Source: Agrypnia vestita (Eukaryota > Arthropoda > Insecta > Trichoptera > Phryganeidae). Taken from it: a stretch of 64,000 nucleotides of DNA. Where the stretch lies: positions 124,001-188,000 of the forward strand of contig JADDOH010002579.1 in NCBI GenBank assembly GCA_016648135.1, read 5' to 3'. Positions 1 through 12,087 of this stretch are shown here, piece by piece. Within the stretch, counting starts at the first letter, position 1. The number at the start of each line of letters is the position of its first letter. The translations under genes were made by a program, and so were the position numbers. The notes beneath the pieces are model-generated. The model was given only the letters and a program-made list of their open reading frames with translations, was not told the DNA's origin and did not search any database.

Positions 1-320
1 TTTTTCAAAATTTTTTTTTTTACGAATTTTTTAAAATAAAATAAATACATACTTATTGCTTAGGAACTGACATGTAAAAGTACCGCATATTTGATGGGTT
101 ACAGCTAGAGTAAGATAAGTATAAGGAATAATGCAGTTTGTAACTGAATTTATCGAGGATATTGAAAAAGAATATAGAGGAGATCTTTGTGGGATACATT
201 TAACTTTGATTGAGTATAAATTGCAGGAAATGAAACTCAATTTGAAAGTTTTGAAATAAATAATATGTAGGTATTCAATAATTTCATGAGTATTTAAATA
301 AACAGTTGTTCTTTAATATC
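1..320. other. AT-rich sequence, nothing recognised
   Basis: I see no coding similarity, RNA gene or repeat structure here, only AT-rich DNA with short homopolymer runs. Confidence 0.5.
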
Positions 321-689
321 AATTACAGTATTCTGGTTGTAGTGTATAAAGCCTCGTTTCCATTCTGGGCTCCTAATACTCTTCTCAGAATCTTACCGAG
401 AGCCAAGTGTTAAGATTCTCAAGTAAGGACCAGCCTTAAGTAAGGAGAAGTACTTTGCAAGTTTAGTCGGTTAGACCCAATTATAATTTTATACTATACA
501 TACACGCGCATGATATATTGCCAACACTTTGAGTCCCAGTTTCACTATCCCGTGGCTCCGACGCCGTGTGAGGCGGTCGCGGCGGATTCCCGCAGCGGAA
601 TTAGTAATTTTAATCAAAATTTAAGATTCCCGAGAACAGAGCCTTTGTGCTACCCGAGTCTAGCCGAGACTGGAACCTCGCAGTGTTTC

Positions 690-760
690 GGGCTAATATA
701 AAGGCGGGGGCTCTCGTTACGTTCAGATTAAAACGTCTCCGGCAACTATTAACTATAGTA
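690..760 (+). promoter_or_regulatory. Promoter-like block: TATA box and initiator, possibly inside a solo LTR
   Basis: A TATA-like element (AATATAAAGGC, about 696-706) lies roughly 25-30 bases upstream of an arthropod-type initiator (CGTTCAGA, about 719-726). It sits in a locally GC-richer block (540-720) with no long open frame downstream. This spacing is normal for an RNA polymerase II core promoter and is also common in insect LTR retrotransposons. I could not find paired LTR ends, so promoter versus solo LTR is unresolved. Confidence 0.35.
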
Positions 761-959
761 ACTTAATACTGGAGTGAAATTCGTTTAAGAATAATTAAAT
801 TGTACCTTCGGTGTTGTGCCGAGTTATTAATTTATCCGCGCGCAGAGGGAAACGTTATCTTACACACGAAGAGGAACAAATGCGTCTCTTGTTGCGAGTG
901 TTGTTCATTGTCGTTCCTTCTTTTTCTTCGTCTAGCTCCTGTAAAAACTTAAGGTCGTT

Positions 960-984
960 AGTCACTCGAGTCACTCGAGTCACG
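960..984. repeat. Short tandem repeat, unit GTCACTCGA
   Basis: GTCACTCGA occurs twice back to back and is followed by a partial third unit. It is too short to assign any role. Confidence 0.6.
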
Positions 985-1129
985 GGCGAGTTTCTGACTT
1001 TTTCTTTAAGTTCAGTTCTCTTAATTGATGATCGTGGTGTACTCCAGACGTTTCTTTGTCACGTACCGTGTATTTAAATACTTCAGGTTGTTGTCCTTTT
1101 TTTATTGAGACCAACTTTGCTCAAAGACT

Positions 1130-1370
1130 TCATGGAGCTGGTAAGAAATGAAGAACGAACCTCATTTACATTAGTAACCATATTGGAAGAGGGAAAGTTA
1201 GATGGAAGGAGAAGAGAACGGCAGTTTCTTGAGCCTATTGCTGGAGTGGAAAGATTCTGAAGCCATCGAACAGTAAAATATCTGCTAAAATAGCTCAAAC
1301 TACAAGGGATTTGCTTAACGGAAAAAGAAAAAAGAATCCGGCACCGGCTACAAGAATCAGGTTTCATGGA
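1130..1370 (+). mobile_element. Possible LINE reverse transcriptase C-terminal scrap
   Basis: The plus strand reads RNEERTSFTLVTILEEGKLD followed by GRRRERQ before a stop near 1257. This resembles the tail of insect non-LTR reverse transcriptases, where a LxxxLEGKxxGRRxRGRQ segment precedes a conserved Trp region. The Trp region is not preserved and the frame breaks soon after. The match is short, so this is a weak call. If real, it is a decayed 5'-truncated copy with no function. Confidence 0.35.
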
Positions 1371-1379
1371 TAAGAGTGT

Positions 1380-2120
1380 TTTTTTTCAATTCTTGGTTTT
1401 CTCTGAATTTTAAACATATGTAAAAAAAATTGCGGATAGGACTGGTTTACGAACTTAGCACAGGTCTTAACCGTGATAATTTTTAAAGAAGTTGGATCTG
1501 ATTGAAGGAGTGTGATTTGCAGTGAGAAAATATATAATATTATATGCCTATATACATATAATTATTATCATATTATTCATAATGTCATGTTTCATGCATT
1601 TTATTTCCATGTTTAAGCCACAATTTATGTTCATCATCATCAAACAAAACATAAAATTCACGCTTCAATGTACTGACTGAACGCGCCTAGTAGTTTCATA
1701 TTATCCTGGGTGTGATTAAAAATTTCCCGACGAGACCTTTTGCGATTGGTGGTATTTTTGACGAAATGAACATTATGAGAAGTAAAACCGTCGTGTTATT
1801 TTCTCGACGTTAGTGAATAGATAGCTGTAATAACGCTTAGAAAGAAAAGTATTTTGAGAGAAAGTTGGATCACTTTAAAAGTAATACAAAAAGTTTCGCA
1901 AGAGGGCGGTGTCAGATTCGGTCATAAATGTTAACGGTATCTGTCGCTGCAACCACCAGCGGGGATATCTCCAGCGGGTGAAAGAGCTCCACCAAATGAC
2001 ACACTGACACGACAGCAGTTCGATATGACATGGATGATTGGCTGTATTCAGTGACACACCATGTCATTGTGATTGATGAAAAAACATCCCCCGATGTGCA
2101 AGGGGGTTTGTGAAATAATC
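1380..2120. other. No gene or repeat recognised
   Basis: This is AT-rich DNA with a somewhat GC-richer part at 1900-2060. Open frames are short and have no recognisable motif. Confidence 0.4.
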
Positions 2121-2126
2121 GTATTT

Positions 2127-2335
2127 TTTTATTTATTTATTTGGAAAACTAACAGCTAACAATAATTGGTATAATAAGGTAATCACAAATAATTGTCATA
2201 TCATAAAAGCCAATAATAGGTTTTAACTGGTAGTAACGGTATATATCAAATTTGCATTGTACGTTGTATACATATTTATTGTACGTTGTACATATAGGTA
2301 TACAAGTTTCAGAAAAAAATCTTCCATAATGCAAA
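2127..2335 (-). mobile_element. LINE 3' UTR fragment (same family as 27404-27535)
   Basis: Read on the minus strand, this matches the segment at 27404-27535. Both have an ACTACCAGTxAAA segment, then ATTGGC, then TTGTTAGCTGTTAGTTT, and end in an AAATAAATAAAT-type tail. At 27 kb that segment lies directly downstream of reverse-transcriptase coding remnants on the same strand. This copy is therefore best read as a 5'-truncated LINE consisting only of 3' UTR. No coding sequence of the element remains here. Confidence 0.6.
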
Positions 2336-2529
2336 TACCTCTTCGCGAAAACTATGTATGTGTTTTTTAGTTCTAACCACTTTGGAGGTAATCCGCGTCA
2401 AATTCTGGTCCTAAGGACTAGTCGTCTGCCGACATTTCAAAGAGATCTCACTGTTCATTTTCATGTTGTTTTTTATTATTCACCTAACATTATTAGAAAC
2501 TGTCTCATCTAGTCATTATTTTTTGTCTT

Positions 2530-2835
2530 TCTATATCTATAAAACTCAATTTATGTCTGTCATCAACACGGTTTCACTGATTTTACTAAAATGTTACAAA
2601 ATTATTCCTTAGGACCCGGCGAGTAACATAGATATTTCCTTCCTCTCCCTTTATTATACCTTCTCCTCCTGATATATTTTAAATGCAAATCAAATTTTGC
2701 AAACACATTCTTTAGAACCCAGCAGGTAACATAAGTGACATTTTCCTCCTGCCACTAGCCCGAGCTAACTGACCCAAATTTTGCAAACTTATTCATTAGG
2801 TCTCGGCGGAATATATAGGCCACGTTTCTCTCTTG
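2530..2835. repeat. Degenerate tandem repeat, three units of about 85-100 bp
   Basis: Three imperfect units share the pattern ACAAATTTTGCAAAC, then TTCxTTAGxxC, then CGGCGxxTAACATA, then a cytosine-rich run. The units are near 2590-2650, 2690-2750 and 2780-2835. The segment starts near CTATAAAACTCAATTTATG. Repeats of this style occur inside some insect Helitrons and LINE 3' regions, but I see no Helitron 3' hairpin ending in CTRR, so I leave it unclassified. Confidence 0.45.
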
Positions 2836-2839
2836 GACA

Positions 2840-5680
2840 TCCCATCATTCCCAGCCTTGAATAAATGGAAACATTGTTTTTATAAGGGACTTTGCAAAAC
2901 TTTTAAACCTTTGTGTCCCCCATACTTACTTTTAACCAAATCTTTAACCCGAGTAACGCCGGTTATGGATAGCTTGTATTCTACGATATTAAGATACTCG
3001 TACATTTCAAATGTGGAATTTTTATTTTGAATTAACGAAAGAATAAGTCAAATGTAAATTTAATGACTTTTTAATTTTTATACGTTTTTTTACTTTCCTT
3101 TCGGCTAGCGAGCTCCAATTTTTTATACAGACCTTGAAGAGTTAAAATACTCATAATTTTTCCCATTAACATTAAATATTCTGTTCTTGAAAATACATTA
3201 ATTACTTTCTCATATTATTCAAAATTAGCTAATGTATTAATGATTACATTCAATATTTTTTTTAAATGTCAATCTACAATGTTGCTGAATCAATTGAAAA
3301 AATATTAATGAATCGACTCACAACAATATGGAAAGACAGAGACATCAAGCAAGCCAACGAAGGATGGTTAGCATTGCTCACGAACACTTTCAATTGATTC
3401 AACAACAAATATAGCAATCTCTATCTACCACAGTAAACTTAAAAGTCTTCTGATTTGGCCACATTAAAAGTCAAAGTGAAAAACTAAAAAATGAATTTTT
3501 TCGGGTATAATTTTGGGCTGAAGAATATCTGTAAGAGTGACCGAGTTTAATAGACGCATTTCTTTTCAAGAAGTCAGTTGTAAGAGTGAGTAAGGACCAT
3601 GATATTTGGAGGTGTGTTAGAGACCGTGTCGATGATTTTTTTCCATTGCGCGCGTTCGTTGGTTAAATGAAATTGCGCTCGCTTCCCTGGCGTCTTATTT
3701 CCTGTTACGTATTTCCGTCCATTTTCACGAAATCACTGCCACAGATTGTAGGAAGGCGAGAAGAAAGATGTAACACATCAAAAAACCCTTATTTTTGTTA
3801 TGTTTTTCGTCTTCTGTTACGATAGATGATCTTCAATAATACTCGGTGTTATAATTACAGCGTTTATTGACCGACATATATAAGTAGGTAGTCATTATTA
3901 CCGTCTCTCGTGATATCAATAATAAGTCTAGCTCTCATGCGATCCCATCCGACCGTCCATGCTCTCTTTCGCGCCTCTTCTCTTTCACTCTCTTTCCCTC
4001 AATTATTGAGACAAGTCAGGTCCGTTTATAAAAATAATCTTTATGTCACATTCAATTAGCAATAACATCAATTATTTCAAAATGTACGCCCTTCGCAATT
4101 GTTGGAGGTTTAGCCAGATCGAGATACGAAATGATTTATGGCACGGACGACCATTTTTCTGATTAACGCTGCTCGTTACGTTCACTGGGGCGGTGAAATG
4201 CAAAATTACACTGCCTTAGTAAGGGAGGGACACAGGCTACCGCTAAGGGTTTCATAGTTCGAGGAAAACTTTTGTGATGGCAAGTAGTTATAGACTAGAG
4301 CACAGATCAAATAATAATTTATTCTGTTCGTTAAACAGTTTAAAACTACTCAACGCAGCATTAGGTCCAGTGGATATCCGGAGATTATAGTTTTTAGTTT
4401 TGTTTTCATTTCCAGGATTTTTTGGATTAATATTTAACTGAACTAGGATGGCACAAACTGTTGCCAAACCGAAACGAGATTTTGAGAACGATTGATCGTT
4501 GAGTGTTTGTTTGAATGAAAATTTACAGAGGGAAAAATAAGTATAAGCTAACTGGTAAATGCAATGGATTGTGGAAACTTAAAAACGATCAGGGAAGCCT
4601 GTGTAAAGCAATGGACGTAGTCGGGCTAAAGAAGATTAAAGAAAAATATGACGTTGATTTCCATTTAACTTGATTTTGATTAAACTTGTTCATGGAGAAA
4701 GGTAGTAATGAATTTTTTTTTCTCCTTATGAGGTTCACAGTTTTTGTGGATCTCATATCCATACAGACCATTAGGGTCAGATGTAGGGAAATGACATTGT
4801 TTTCCAAATTTTAATTTTTAATTATTTAATTAATAGGTTTATTTTGCAGAATTAGATGCGTTTGGTCATGGTAATGCTCGCATCATCCTTCAGAATATTT
4901 GTAATGAAAAAAAAAACTAATTAATGAATACACACCTAAGAGCCAGAAATACAGGAAACTGGAAAACACTCCTCTTTCTATTCCACTTTTCCTGAGTATG
5001 TCAATCACTTTCGTCAGTGAACTGTACAGAAGATATAGGATTACTTTGTGATGTTTCACATAACAGGTTTATACAGACTACACGCAGCCTCCTCCAATAC
5101 TGTATTACAGAGCGTATACCCAACCGTTACAAAGCAACCGATTAAATGATTCGCGATACGTTCAGAAGAGGGAGGAGGGAAGGGAAACAAATATTCTCTT
5201 CTTCAATAAATTATTTCATTCAATACGTTTACAGACACAAGTCCCAACTAATAAATGCTGAATGCGCTGGGCATATTGCTAGAAGATAAGAAGATCGCTT
5301 GAACGAATGCAATCACTACGAAAGCACAAAAGTGAGAGATGGATCTCAATAAGATGGACCAAATGATCCGGTATCAGGAATAGTACAGGAAGCAGTATTA
5401 GAAGTAGACCAATACCAGGTGCGTGGGTGAATGACATCCATAGAAATCAGAGAGGTCACGCAAAATATTTTAATGGTTAAAATTAAGCGTCATTCAGCGT
5501 CAACCAGCAATTCAAAAGTTGATATCGTTTATCTAAGTTTATTAAAAATTACTTATCGAGTATTTTTATCTTGACTTTTATAATTATCTTAATTACTTCC
5601 ACAATCATTAGGATATATAAATGCTGAATTATATAAATGCTGAATGTTAAAGAATGGTGACTTGATGAACATCCCTCATT
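2840..5680. other. Long stretch without recognisable genes
   Basis: AT-rich unique DNA. Open frames are short and lack motifs. A TATATAAG element near 3877 precedes pyrimidine-rich sequence (3940-4010) and could belong to a promoter or LTR, without further support. A stretch at 5250-5470 vaguely resembles the end of a LINE reverse transcriptase but is too broken to call. Confidence 0.4.
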
Positions 5681-5689
5681 TTAATTCAT

Positions 5690-6050
5690 CGTGCCTTTTT
5701 GCTTCCATCGCACGCAGGTTCTAAACGGCCTGTAACGTTTCGATCGCGTGTCGGAGGGATGTTGAAGGTAAAGCTGTGGCGCACGTCTTTACCCCCGGTC
5801 AAACGGAATCGGTGTGTCTCAGTCCGGAAAATCGCGGGTTCCGGGAAACACGCGGAAAAGGAAGGAAGCCACATCATTAGGCAGTGGAAATGTTTATGGA
5901 CAGACAACGGTTGAAGGCTGTTGGAATACAGCTGTTGACGTGACATCAAGAAACGGAAAATTACCAAAATTTCTGTTGCGTGACGTTTTGCGTGCGGTCA
6001 ATGGCAATCATGATCTATCTCAAAAAATCTCTATCGAAATGCTATCAGTT
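5690..6050. other. GC-richer single-copy island with short overlapping open frames
   Basis: This block stands out from its AT-rich surroundings. It carries short open frames on both strands (for example 5699-5914 plus and 5686-5967 minus), as expected by chance in locally GC-rich DNA. No protein motif is recognisable. It could be a decayed repeat, an exon of an unseen gene or a conserved non-coding element. The sequence alone does not decide. Confidence 0.3.
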
Positions 6051-6779
6051 TAATGCTTAGAGTAGTAATGTTCCATATTATACGGATCCTGATAGATTTT
6101 ATAAGAGGAAAATACACCTATTGTGCGTTTCCTGAGGACAGAGATATACGTATTCTTCCCCTTAGGACTAAAAAGTCCAAAAAACCAGTCACAGTAGTCC
6201 AGCCTTAATTTTTCATTTCACCTTGACAGTAACTTCTTATGTATTCCCGGTTTTTCCCTCATTTCTGATTGTATACAATGTGGAACCCATCTGCTCCCAT
6301 TACGTATCCCGCTTACTGCAATCTCCATGCTTTTATTTTTACCAGTTTATTTGCGACAGCCCTGAAGTTCAAATATGGACCTACTTATCCTTTGGTTAGG
6401 ATATCAGGAAAATTAAATAAAATGTGTTGTTTTCAAAATTGATATTTTTTTGGATACATCAGGCATACAGCAAGGATTAACACAATGTCCATAACGTTTT
6501 TACAAATTCTGAAAAATTTCCTTGACGTTGTAATGTTTGAGGAGACTCTATTGAGATAAGCAATGCTTTCGTCCTCATTCTTTGCATGTTTGCAAGTACA
6601 TTCACATCAACAAATGTACAGTTTTTAACAAAAATGATGAACTGTCCATCAAGCAGCTAATGGAATTATCTGCGGCAAGATTTAAAGTAAACCGTAAATA
6701 TGCAGTTGCATTTGCAAAAAATATTTTTTTATTTTTCTTCTTGCTGTCATCTTTTTATTTACTGCTGCCTAAAACAGCT

Positions 6780-7015
6780 GTCCAGTTCACCGGCCAAACC
6801 ACTGTCTCAGGTTTTTCAGCCACGCTTTTGTCTTCCAGAGTCCCGAATTCCGTCAATCTTTCACTGCATTATAAGATCTTACAATACAGTGAGATATCTA
6901 GATGTATCATAATATTTTCGAGATAATGAAGATTTTGGATTTTCTTTTTCTTTACTCATCAGAACCATAATATCTTCATTCGTAACCCTGTCCATCCAGC
7001 TTATTTGATTAATTT
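6780..7015 (-). mobile_element. LINE reverse transcriptase C-terminal fragment
   Basis: The minus strand reads KISWMDRVTNEDIM, then MSKEKE, then, after decay, a WLKNLRQWFG segment. The same order occurs at 49130-49540 (VMARMNKEKE, then GRRRTSWLKNLRQCFGQS). WxDRVTNEDV and WLxNLRxWFG are hallmarks of the domain following the catalytic core in a common insect LINE group. The frame is broken by indels between the two motifs. It is a non-functional 5'-truncated copy. Confidence 0.65.
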
Positions 7016-7019
7016 TTCT

Positions 7020-7535
7020 GTACATTCATATCTCGTAATCCCACTTTATTTTTATTTATTTTCCTAATTATTATTAGGACTACGGTATTTGTGTAGTGCG
7101 GCTAGTTGTTTCCGCTTGGTCTTTTCCACTTTGAATAATACATCTTGTCCACATTCGAATGGTGATCCCCCCCCCCCCCCGCCGTGCTCAGGAAGCGTCT
7201 CTTGCCACGCCGTCATTGAAATAAATCAAATCAAAAACTTTAGATTGGATTTCTCGCTTGGGCTCTGCCAAGCTGTTTTAAAAGTTCTTGCCTTCTCGGA
7301 TATCTGGTGTCACAACTCCGGGGAAACATTTCGCAAGGTCGCCAGCCCCATTAGTCACATTTTTTGGCGAATTTTGTAACATTATTCGCATTTATTGTGG
7401 AAATGTGTCTGGGTCCCATTTTTAACGGTATCTATATTTTAATTGCTTCAAAAACCAATGCCTGTTTTAAAAAATAATAAAATAGCCAGAAAAAATACTA
7501 TTGAATCGAGTTGTAAAAATTGTTTTATATACACT
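7020..7535. other. No gene recognised; includes a 13-base C run
   Basis: Unique sequence. A run of C at about 7168-7180 is the most distinct feature. The open frame at 7089-7379 crosses this run and has no recognisable domain. Confidence 0.4.
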
Positions 7536-7539
7536 TAGA

Positions 7540-7700
7540 TACATTGGTCATTACGCTCACCTAATGATTGGTGGTCGGTTGTTTGAGCTCCATTCCGGGA
7601 CACCAGCAAGTTAATCCTATTTTCTTAGTATAAGCTTTTGGTTTAGTTTGAAAACAGTAATAATATTGATGCGACTCGTATTCCATGTTCGCATCTCTAT
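7540..7700 (+). mobile_element. tRNA-derived SINE, degraded copy
   Basis: The element has a box B-like GGTTGTTTGAGCTCC followed by CATTCCGGGACACCAGC, then a tail region ending GTTCGCATCTCTATTT. It aligns over its length with 27240-27404, which preserves both box A (TGGTGTAGTGGTC) and box B (GGTTCGAGCTCC). The shared non-tRNA body (AGTAATAATATTGATGC and the CGCATCTCTATTT end) shows that both are copies of one SINE family and not isolated tRNA pseudogenes. Mobilisation would depend on a LINE. Confidence 0.65.
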
Positions 7701-7779
7701 TTTAAAAAAAATACAATATTTAGTATCGATTCACATCGTTTTTGAATAAATAAAGAAATCAATTATTAATTTTAATTCA

Positions 7780-7960
7780 TTAAAAACTTTGTATTAATCA
7801 CTTGGAGTAACTTTAAGTCTACCAGTTTCGATACCACTGTATCTTCGTCAGGACGCATATTAACTACCACTATACCTATTCTAGTAAAGGAATTAATTTT
7901 TGAACGGGGGCGTGGCTACAGTTAAGGTGGGGTAGTTGACAAGTGGACACGGAAATGAGG
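7780..7960 (-). mobile_element. Penelope-like element terminal fragment, subfamily B
   Basis: On the minus strand this segment aligns with 37110-37310 and 63105-63283. All three carry a C-rich block (GCCACGCCCCC or a close variant), then AGAATAGGTA-type sequence, then a hammerhead ribozyme motif, then a segment ending near a CTTTGT box. No coding sequence is attached. I read it as a solo terminal repeat of a PLE or a non-autonomous derivative. Confidence 0.6.
7817..7854 (-). ncRNA. Small hammerhead ribozyme motif, intact core (subfamily B)
   Basis: Reading the minus strand: GTC (stem I), CTGACGA, an extra A, GATAC-AGTG-GTATC (5 bp stem II, 4 nt loop), GAAA, ACTGGT (stem III, imperfect palindrome), A (expected cleavage after this base), GAC (stem I). 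All invariant core bases CUGANGA and GAAA are present. Stem III has a mismatch relative to the ACCGGT of its relatives, so activity may be reduced. The family is the PLE-associated hammerhead. Cleavage itself is inferred. Confidence 0.75.
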
Positions 7961-7964
7961 AATA

Positions 7965-8630
7965 TATCAAGAAATGGGCTATTCATCAACTTTATCTACA
8001 TATTAATTATATTGGATTTAGTGTTCAGGCATTTCAAGTGGCTTAGACACAGTTTTTAATTAATTAAAATTAATAATTATATCCATTCATAATTAAATAA
8101 AATACATAAAGAAATTAATGTTAATATTTGCTAACATACATCTTACTTTTCTGCAGGAAAGTATATGTTTGTTGAATTAACTACCATTCTAATACTCTGA
8201 CCATATAAAGTAACCCAGAAATTTTCATGGTCGGAGACGTGTCAAATTCAAATACATTCAAGGCGACGTATCTATATTAGAATTGCTCCAAAAATGCATG
8301 CATGCAGTTCCAAAAATTGAAGAAATCGTATGAAAAGCGTCAGGTTGATAGTTGATTTCTTAACTGCTATAGGTCGACCACAATCAAAAGACCATTACCT
8401 AGCTTTGTCCGGTAAGAAGAAAGCTGAGAAAAGTTGCCTGGCAAGCCCGTATTACAAACCTCAATATGATATTCCAAATAAATATATATTTTTTAGTTTA
8501 AAAAAGGTTACTTACTTACTAGAAAAATGTCTTTTGTGTTCATTTTTTTGCATCGTAACAACACACTTATTTTTTGCGCACATTCTTTTAAATGCTGTCT
8601 GGCTATAATAATAATTTATTAGACGGGAAT
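7965..8630. other. No gene or repeat recognised
   Basis: AT-rich sequence. The open frame at 8330-8608 shows no domain I can name. Confidence 0.4.
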
Positions 8631-8639
8631 TCAGTACCA

Positions 8640-8885
8640 AGGAATGCATAACGTGACAAATGATTCTCTGGGCATGTTACTATAAACAACTTGAAGCAAT
8701 TGGTGGTCGCCGGGAAAGTACAGAGACGAAAACTGATAGATCATGTTCGAGACAGGACCTGGGCCTCGCTACTTGTCGCAAAATCACGAAGAGTAAGTAA
8801 CAAGCTGCTCACGATGTGTTCGAGTGACCTCTTTGGGTCATGGCCAAAACCATTTGAATTGTTTGTCAGTAATTGTGATTAGTGC
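8640..8885 (+). mobile_element. Weak LINE reverse transcriptase C-terminal remnant
   Basis: A frame reads FSGHVTINNLKQLVVAGKVQ, then RRKLIDHVRDRTW. This recalls the FxGHVxR...LxQLVVxGKVxGRRxxGR...WxDxVR pattern of LINE C-termini, but several key positions are missing, including the Trp of the WxDxVR segment. The call is tentative. If wrong, the stretch is unassigned unique DNA. Confidence 0.35.
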
Positions 8886-8889
8886 CCCC

Positions 8890-10550
8890 GAGGGTGACAT
8901 CTATGGATGCTCGAGGAAAACATGTGGCATTTTGTTGTGCTTTTGTTTTTTAGTTTATATTTTTCTTCTGTGGTTTTACAATACAATAAGAGGATGAAAG
9001 GAGAAGCATTTCTTTCATTTCTAATATTTAAAACATCATGTTGGTGATATCTGCGACAGCGGGAATATCCCTTTCAGGTATGAAGGATCAAATGTGTTTT
9101 GTATGATACTAATTTTGTCATTGTGAAGATCATTGTGATCAACAATTGCGATTCAGACCAACTCTCATTCAGAGATTAAACACGGTTTATATGCAAATTA
9201 AAGATCGAAGATGCTGATTCTTGAACAATTCGATTGAAATAAATATTGTATATTGAAACTTTTTAACATCTTCATAGAGAAAATTGGTATAGGATTGTGA
9301 TTGTACCAGTGTGGCAGAAGTCCGACTCTAATTACAAAATCTTCCGTGCGTATGTCATGATATTTGTAGCGGTATGGTATAACGAGCGGTAGGCAAGAAA
9401 GAAAGGCACACGGCAGTAAGAATCGATAAATTCACAGAATTATTCAGAATGATTAGAGATTGATATAGTGAGATAACATTATAAATGTAGTTGAGGTTAC
9501 GTATGAGGTAACAATATAAATGTAGTTAAGCCAAACGTATGCAAACGGCTCTATGGTCAAAGAAGAATTGAAGTTTGCGATCGGGGAAATGGCTGCGCTG
9601 ACATATCGCATCTTACTTTTAGATACTTTCATACTACAGACCCCAGGTCACCATAGGCTCATAAATCTAAGTTTCTGTTGTGTCAATATAGTAGAGATTT
9701 ATAGAGACCCGTATTTATAGAGAGCCGTGTTTATGTCGCTTTCGCGATGCTTCCAGAATCCAGTGCACCATCCAAAACTCTTCTAGCAATTTAGAATTTA
9801 GTGTAATACGTAAAGAGTGCTGCAAAATCATCGATTACATTCCATTTTTTTCTGATTCTACCATCGCGTAACAATATACTAAAATTTTCAATGAAATATT
9901 TAATAATTAATTTTTTTATGTATTTATATATAAAAATACTTAATATTTTTTTATATGTAGGTAATAAGATAAGCAATTGCATTAAAACAACAATGTATTG
10001 CAAAATACCCTTCTCTCTATTCCCAAAGGCTGCTTCTTTTTATCATCCCCAGAGGGTATGGATGGAAACAGCCAATGGCGCACGTTATTACTCTAAAAAC
10101 ACATCATTCGCTCCACCCAAATCCATAAATCTCCTTACACGCACTTGTGCGTTGTTTAGGCTTCTGAAAATTTATTTAATATATTTCGAAAATAAGAACA
10201 TATTGGAGAAAATCCACATCAGCCTAGAGCGAGATTCGATTATCCTTTCATCCCCTTACACTTGAAGAACCCGAATCATCTATAATATTTAGATTCCAAA
10301 TACACGGTCTTGTTAACCCTTTTGCGTTCAAAGTTTTCAAATATTTTTATTTATTAGCTAACTAACTGCGAAGGTAATAAGTGACGAAGGAATTTTTTAT
10401 TAACTTAGATATCCACACATACAAGAAGAAAAAAATCCTTATATAGATTTGTATCTATCTCTCTTTTTTCCATTTCAACTCATCTTCAGACCATTAGGAG
10501 CATTATAACTATGGTGAATGTAATATAAATAAATCTCAAGTAAGAAAAAT
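8890..10550. other. Long stretch without recognisable genes
   Basis: AT-rich sequence. Open frames at 9791-10003 (minus) and 9891-10265 (plus) overlap head to head and are rich in Ile, Lys and Asn, as expected of random AT-rich DNA. No repeat family was recognised. Confidence 0.4.
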
Positions 10551-10555
10551 TAAAG

Positions 10556-10692
10556 AAGTTTCACAGAGGCGAAGCTATTTATACGAGGAATATGTATGGA
10601 TGTCTTTTTGTACGATGACACAGGGATTCTAACCGGTTTGAGCTGGCTTAAGTTGTCACTCTACACAATGCTCGAAATTTCGAATTTCCAGC
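10556..10692 (+). mobile_element. Partial foldback element (family of 45251-45930)
   Basis: The order of blocks TTTCACAGAGGCGAAGCT, then ATGGATGTCTTTTTGTAC, then GGCTTAAGTTGTCACT, then CACAATG matches the left arm of the foldback element at 45251-45480. Only one arm is present, so this is a truncated, immobile copy. Confidence 0.55.
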
Positions 10693-10699
10693 GTAAGAG

Positions 10700-11930
10700 A
10701 ATCTTTCGTTTATTTTAATGAATTATGCCAGAGACATCTGCAGTTTTTTCTCTTGAACTAGTTAGTATACATACATTTTTGCGGCTGGTAATTATACCTC
10801 TATATTTTATAATGGAGAAATAAGCAATAAACTTTAAAATGCGTACATGAAATTACTCAAATACGACTAAAATTCATATCTCCACAAAAATATTTTAAAT
10901 AAATCTATTAATATTTCTTCATTTAAGCTATGGCAAAACAATCTTTCAGCCATGCTTCTCTTCGCCATGTGCATTAAGGTTTTAGTAAAATTAAATTTTA
11001 ACTGATTTACATCCATAATTTATTTGAGAACAACGCCACTTAAAGTTTGCCAAGGAAAGAGGGCTAAAGAAGTTGTTTGAAACCACCCCCCGGGAGCAGA
11101 AGGGAGGATCGAGCTTCACCCCTTATGTGTCAATTTACATTGTTAACACGTTGCATCGGTTCAACGTCTCGGGTAAACATTGGTCGGTACACATCCCAGG
11201 CACCTCCTCCTAGCACGTGTCTTGGTACTTTTCTCACTCTCGAGCAAACGAGCCTTCTGAGAGCGCTTTATTTTATTTTGAGAACATTATTTATTTTTAA
11301 TACAAACAACGTCACAGATTGGTAATTTGCCACTAATGAACACGGAATATTAATACAACATCCAAATTATGTACTGTCGTTACTATAATTTCATCTTTGC
11401 ATACGACGCAGAAAGCCCGGAGAAATTGCATAGCACTAACAAACCCTAGCGTAGAAGAACGCAACACAACTCCACGCAGTGCATACAATCTGCGACCGCG
11501 CAATATATATTTAGCTCGTCCTTGAACCCCACGGCGTTAGGGTACTCTCCTGATGCGTTGTGATACGACTCCAGCGTTACAATAGGTAACAGTTGAATCT
11601 CAGTTACCAATCATCGTTACAATGATGTTTTATTTTTTCTGATGTGGTCTTCTTCCGATCTTTTAAATAAAATAAAATACTCACTTTTCACTTCACGATC
11701 AGTAAAACATGATTCTTTCGTGGCGTTCGTCTTCCCTAGAGAAGCGCTCAATCTGGAATGGACTTTTTTCCCGCGGTCTTCCCACACGGTCCACCATCTT
11801 CCATTCTGTTCACACACATACACATATACATCACATCGAGGTAGGTACATTACACTCACAATCGAATAATCACATACACATTAACGGCTTGGCTCATCAC
11901 TATTCTACGAGTGTCTATTTCAATCACGTC
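10700..11930. other. No gene recognised; mixed AT-rich and moderately GC-rich DNA
   Basis: The segment 11040-11260 is GC-richer and 11810-11830 is a CA/TA dinucleotide run. Overlapping short open frames at 11617-11981 on both strands have no recognisable motif. Confidence 0.4.
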
Positions 11931-11934
11931 CCAT

Positions 11935-12085
11935 GTTTATTACTTCTTCATTTTCAGTTTTTTCTCTACTGCTGGATATGAGCCTTTTGCATCTTCCTCC
12001 ACTTCGCATCAGGCGCCACCAGCATTCGATAAAATATCGTTGGTCCATCTCATTGGTGGCCTTGCCGTACTTCTTTTATTTGTCC
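11935..12085 (-). mobile_element. LINE 3' end fragment, RTE-like
   Basis: On the minus strand the sequence near 11970-11990 (CATATCCAGCAGTAGAGA) matches the 3' terminal segment of the RTE-type fragment at 58570-58590 (GTATCCAGCAGTGGAGA). Such PSxxGEx...xxCCxAV-type tails are widespread in insect LINE copies. Only the terminal part is present, abutting the 3' tail of another LINE at 12088. Confidence 0.5.
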
Positions 12086-12087
12086 TC

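Noticed and set aside
5250..5480. LINE C-terminal fragment
   Set aside because: Only scattered resemblance (GIL..., WISIRWTK); stops in all frames and no ordered motifs.
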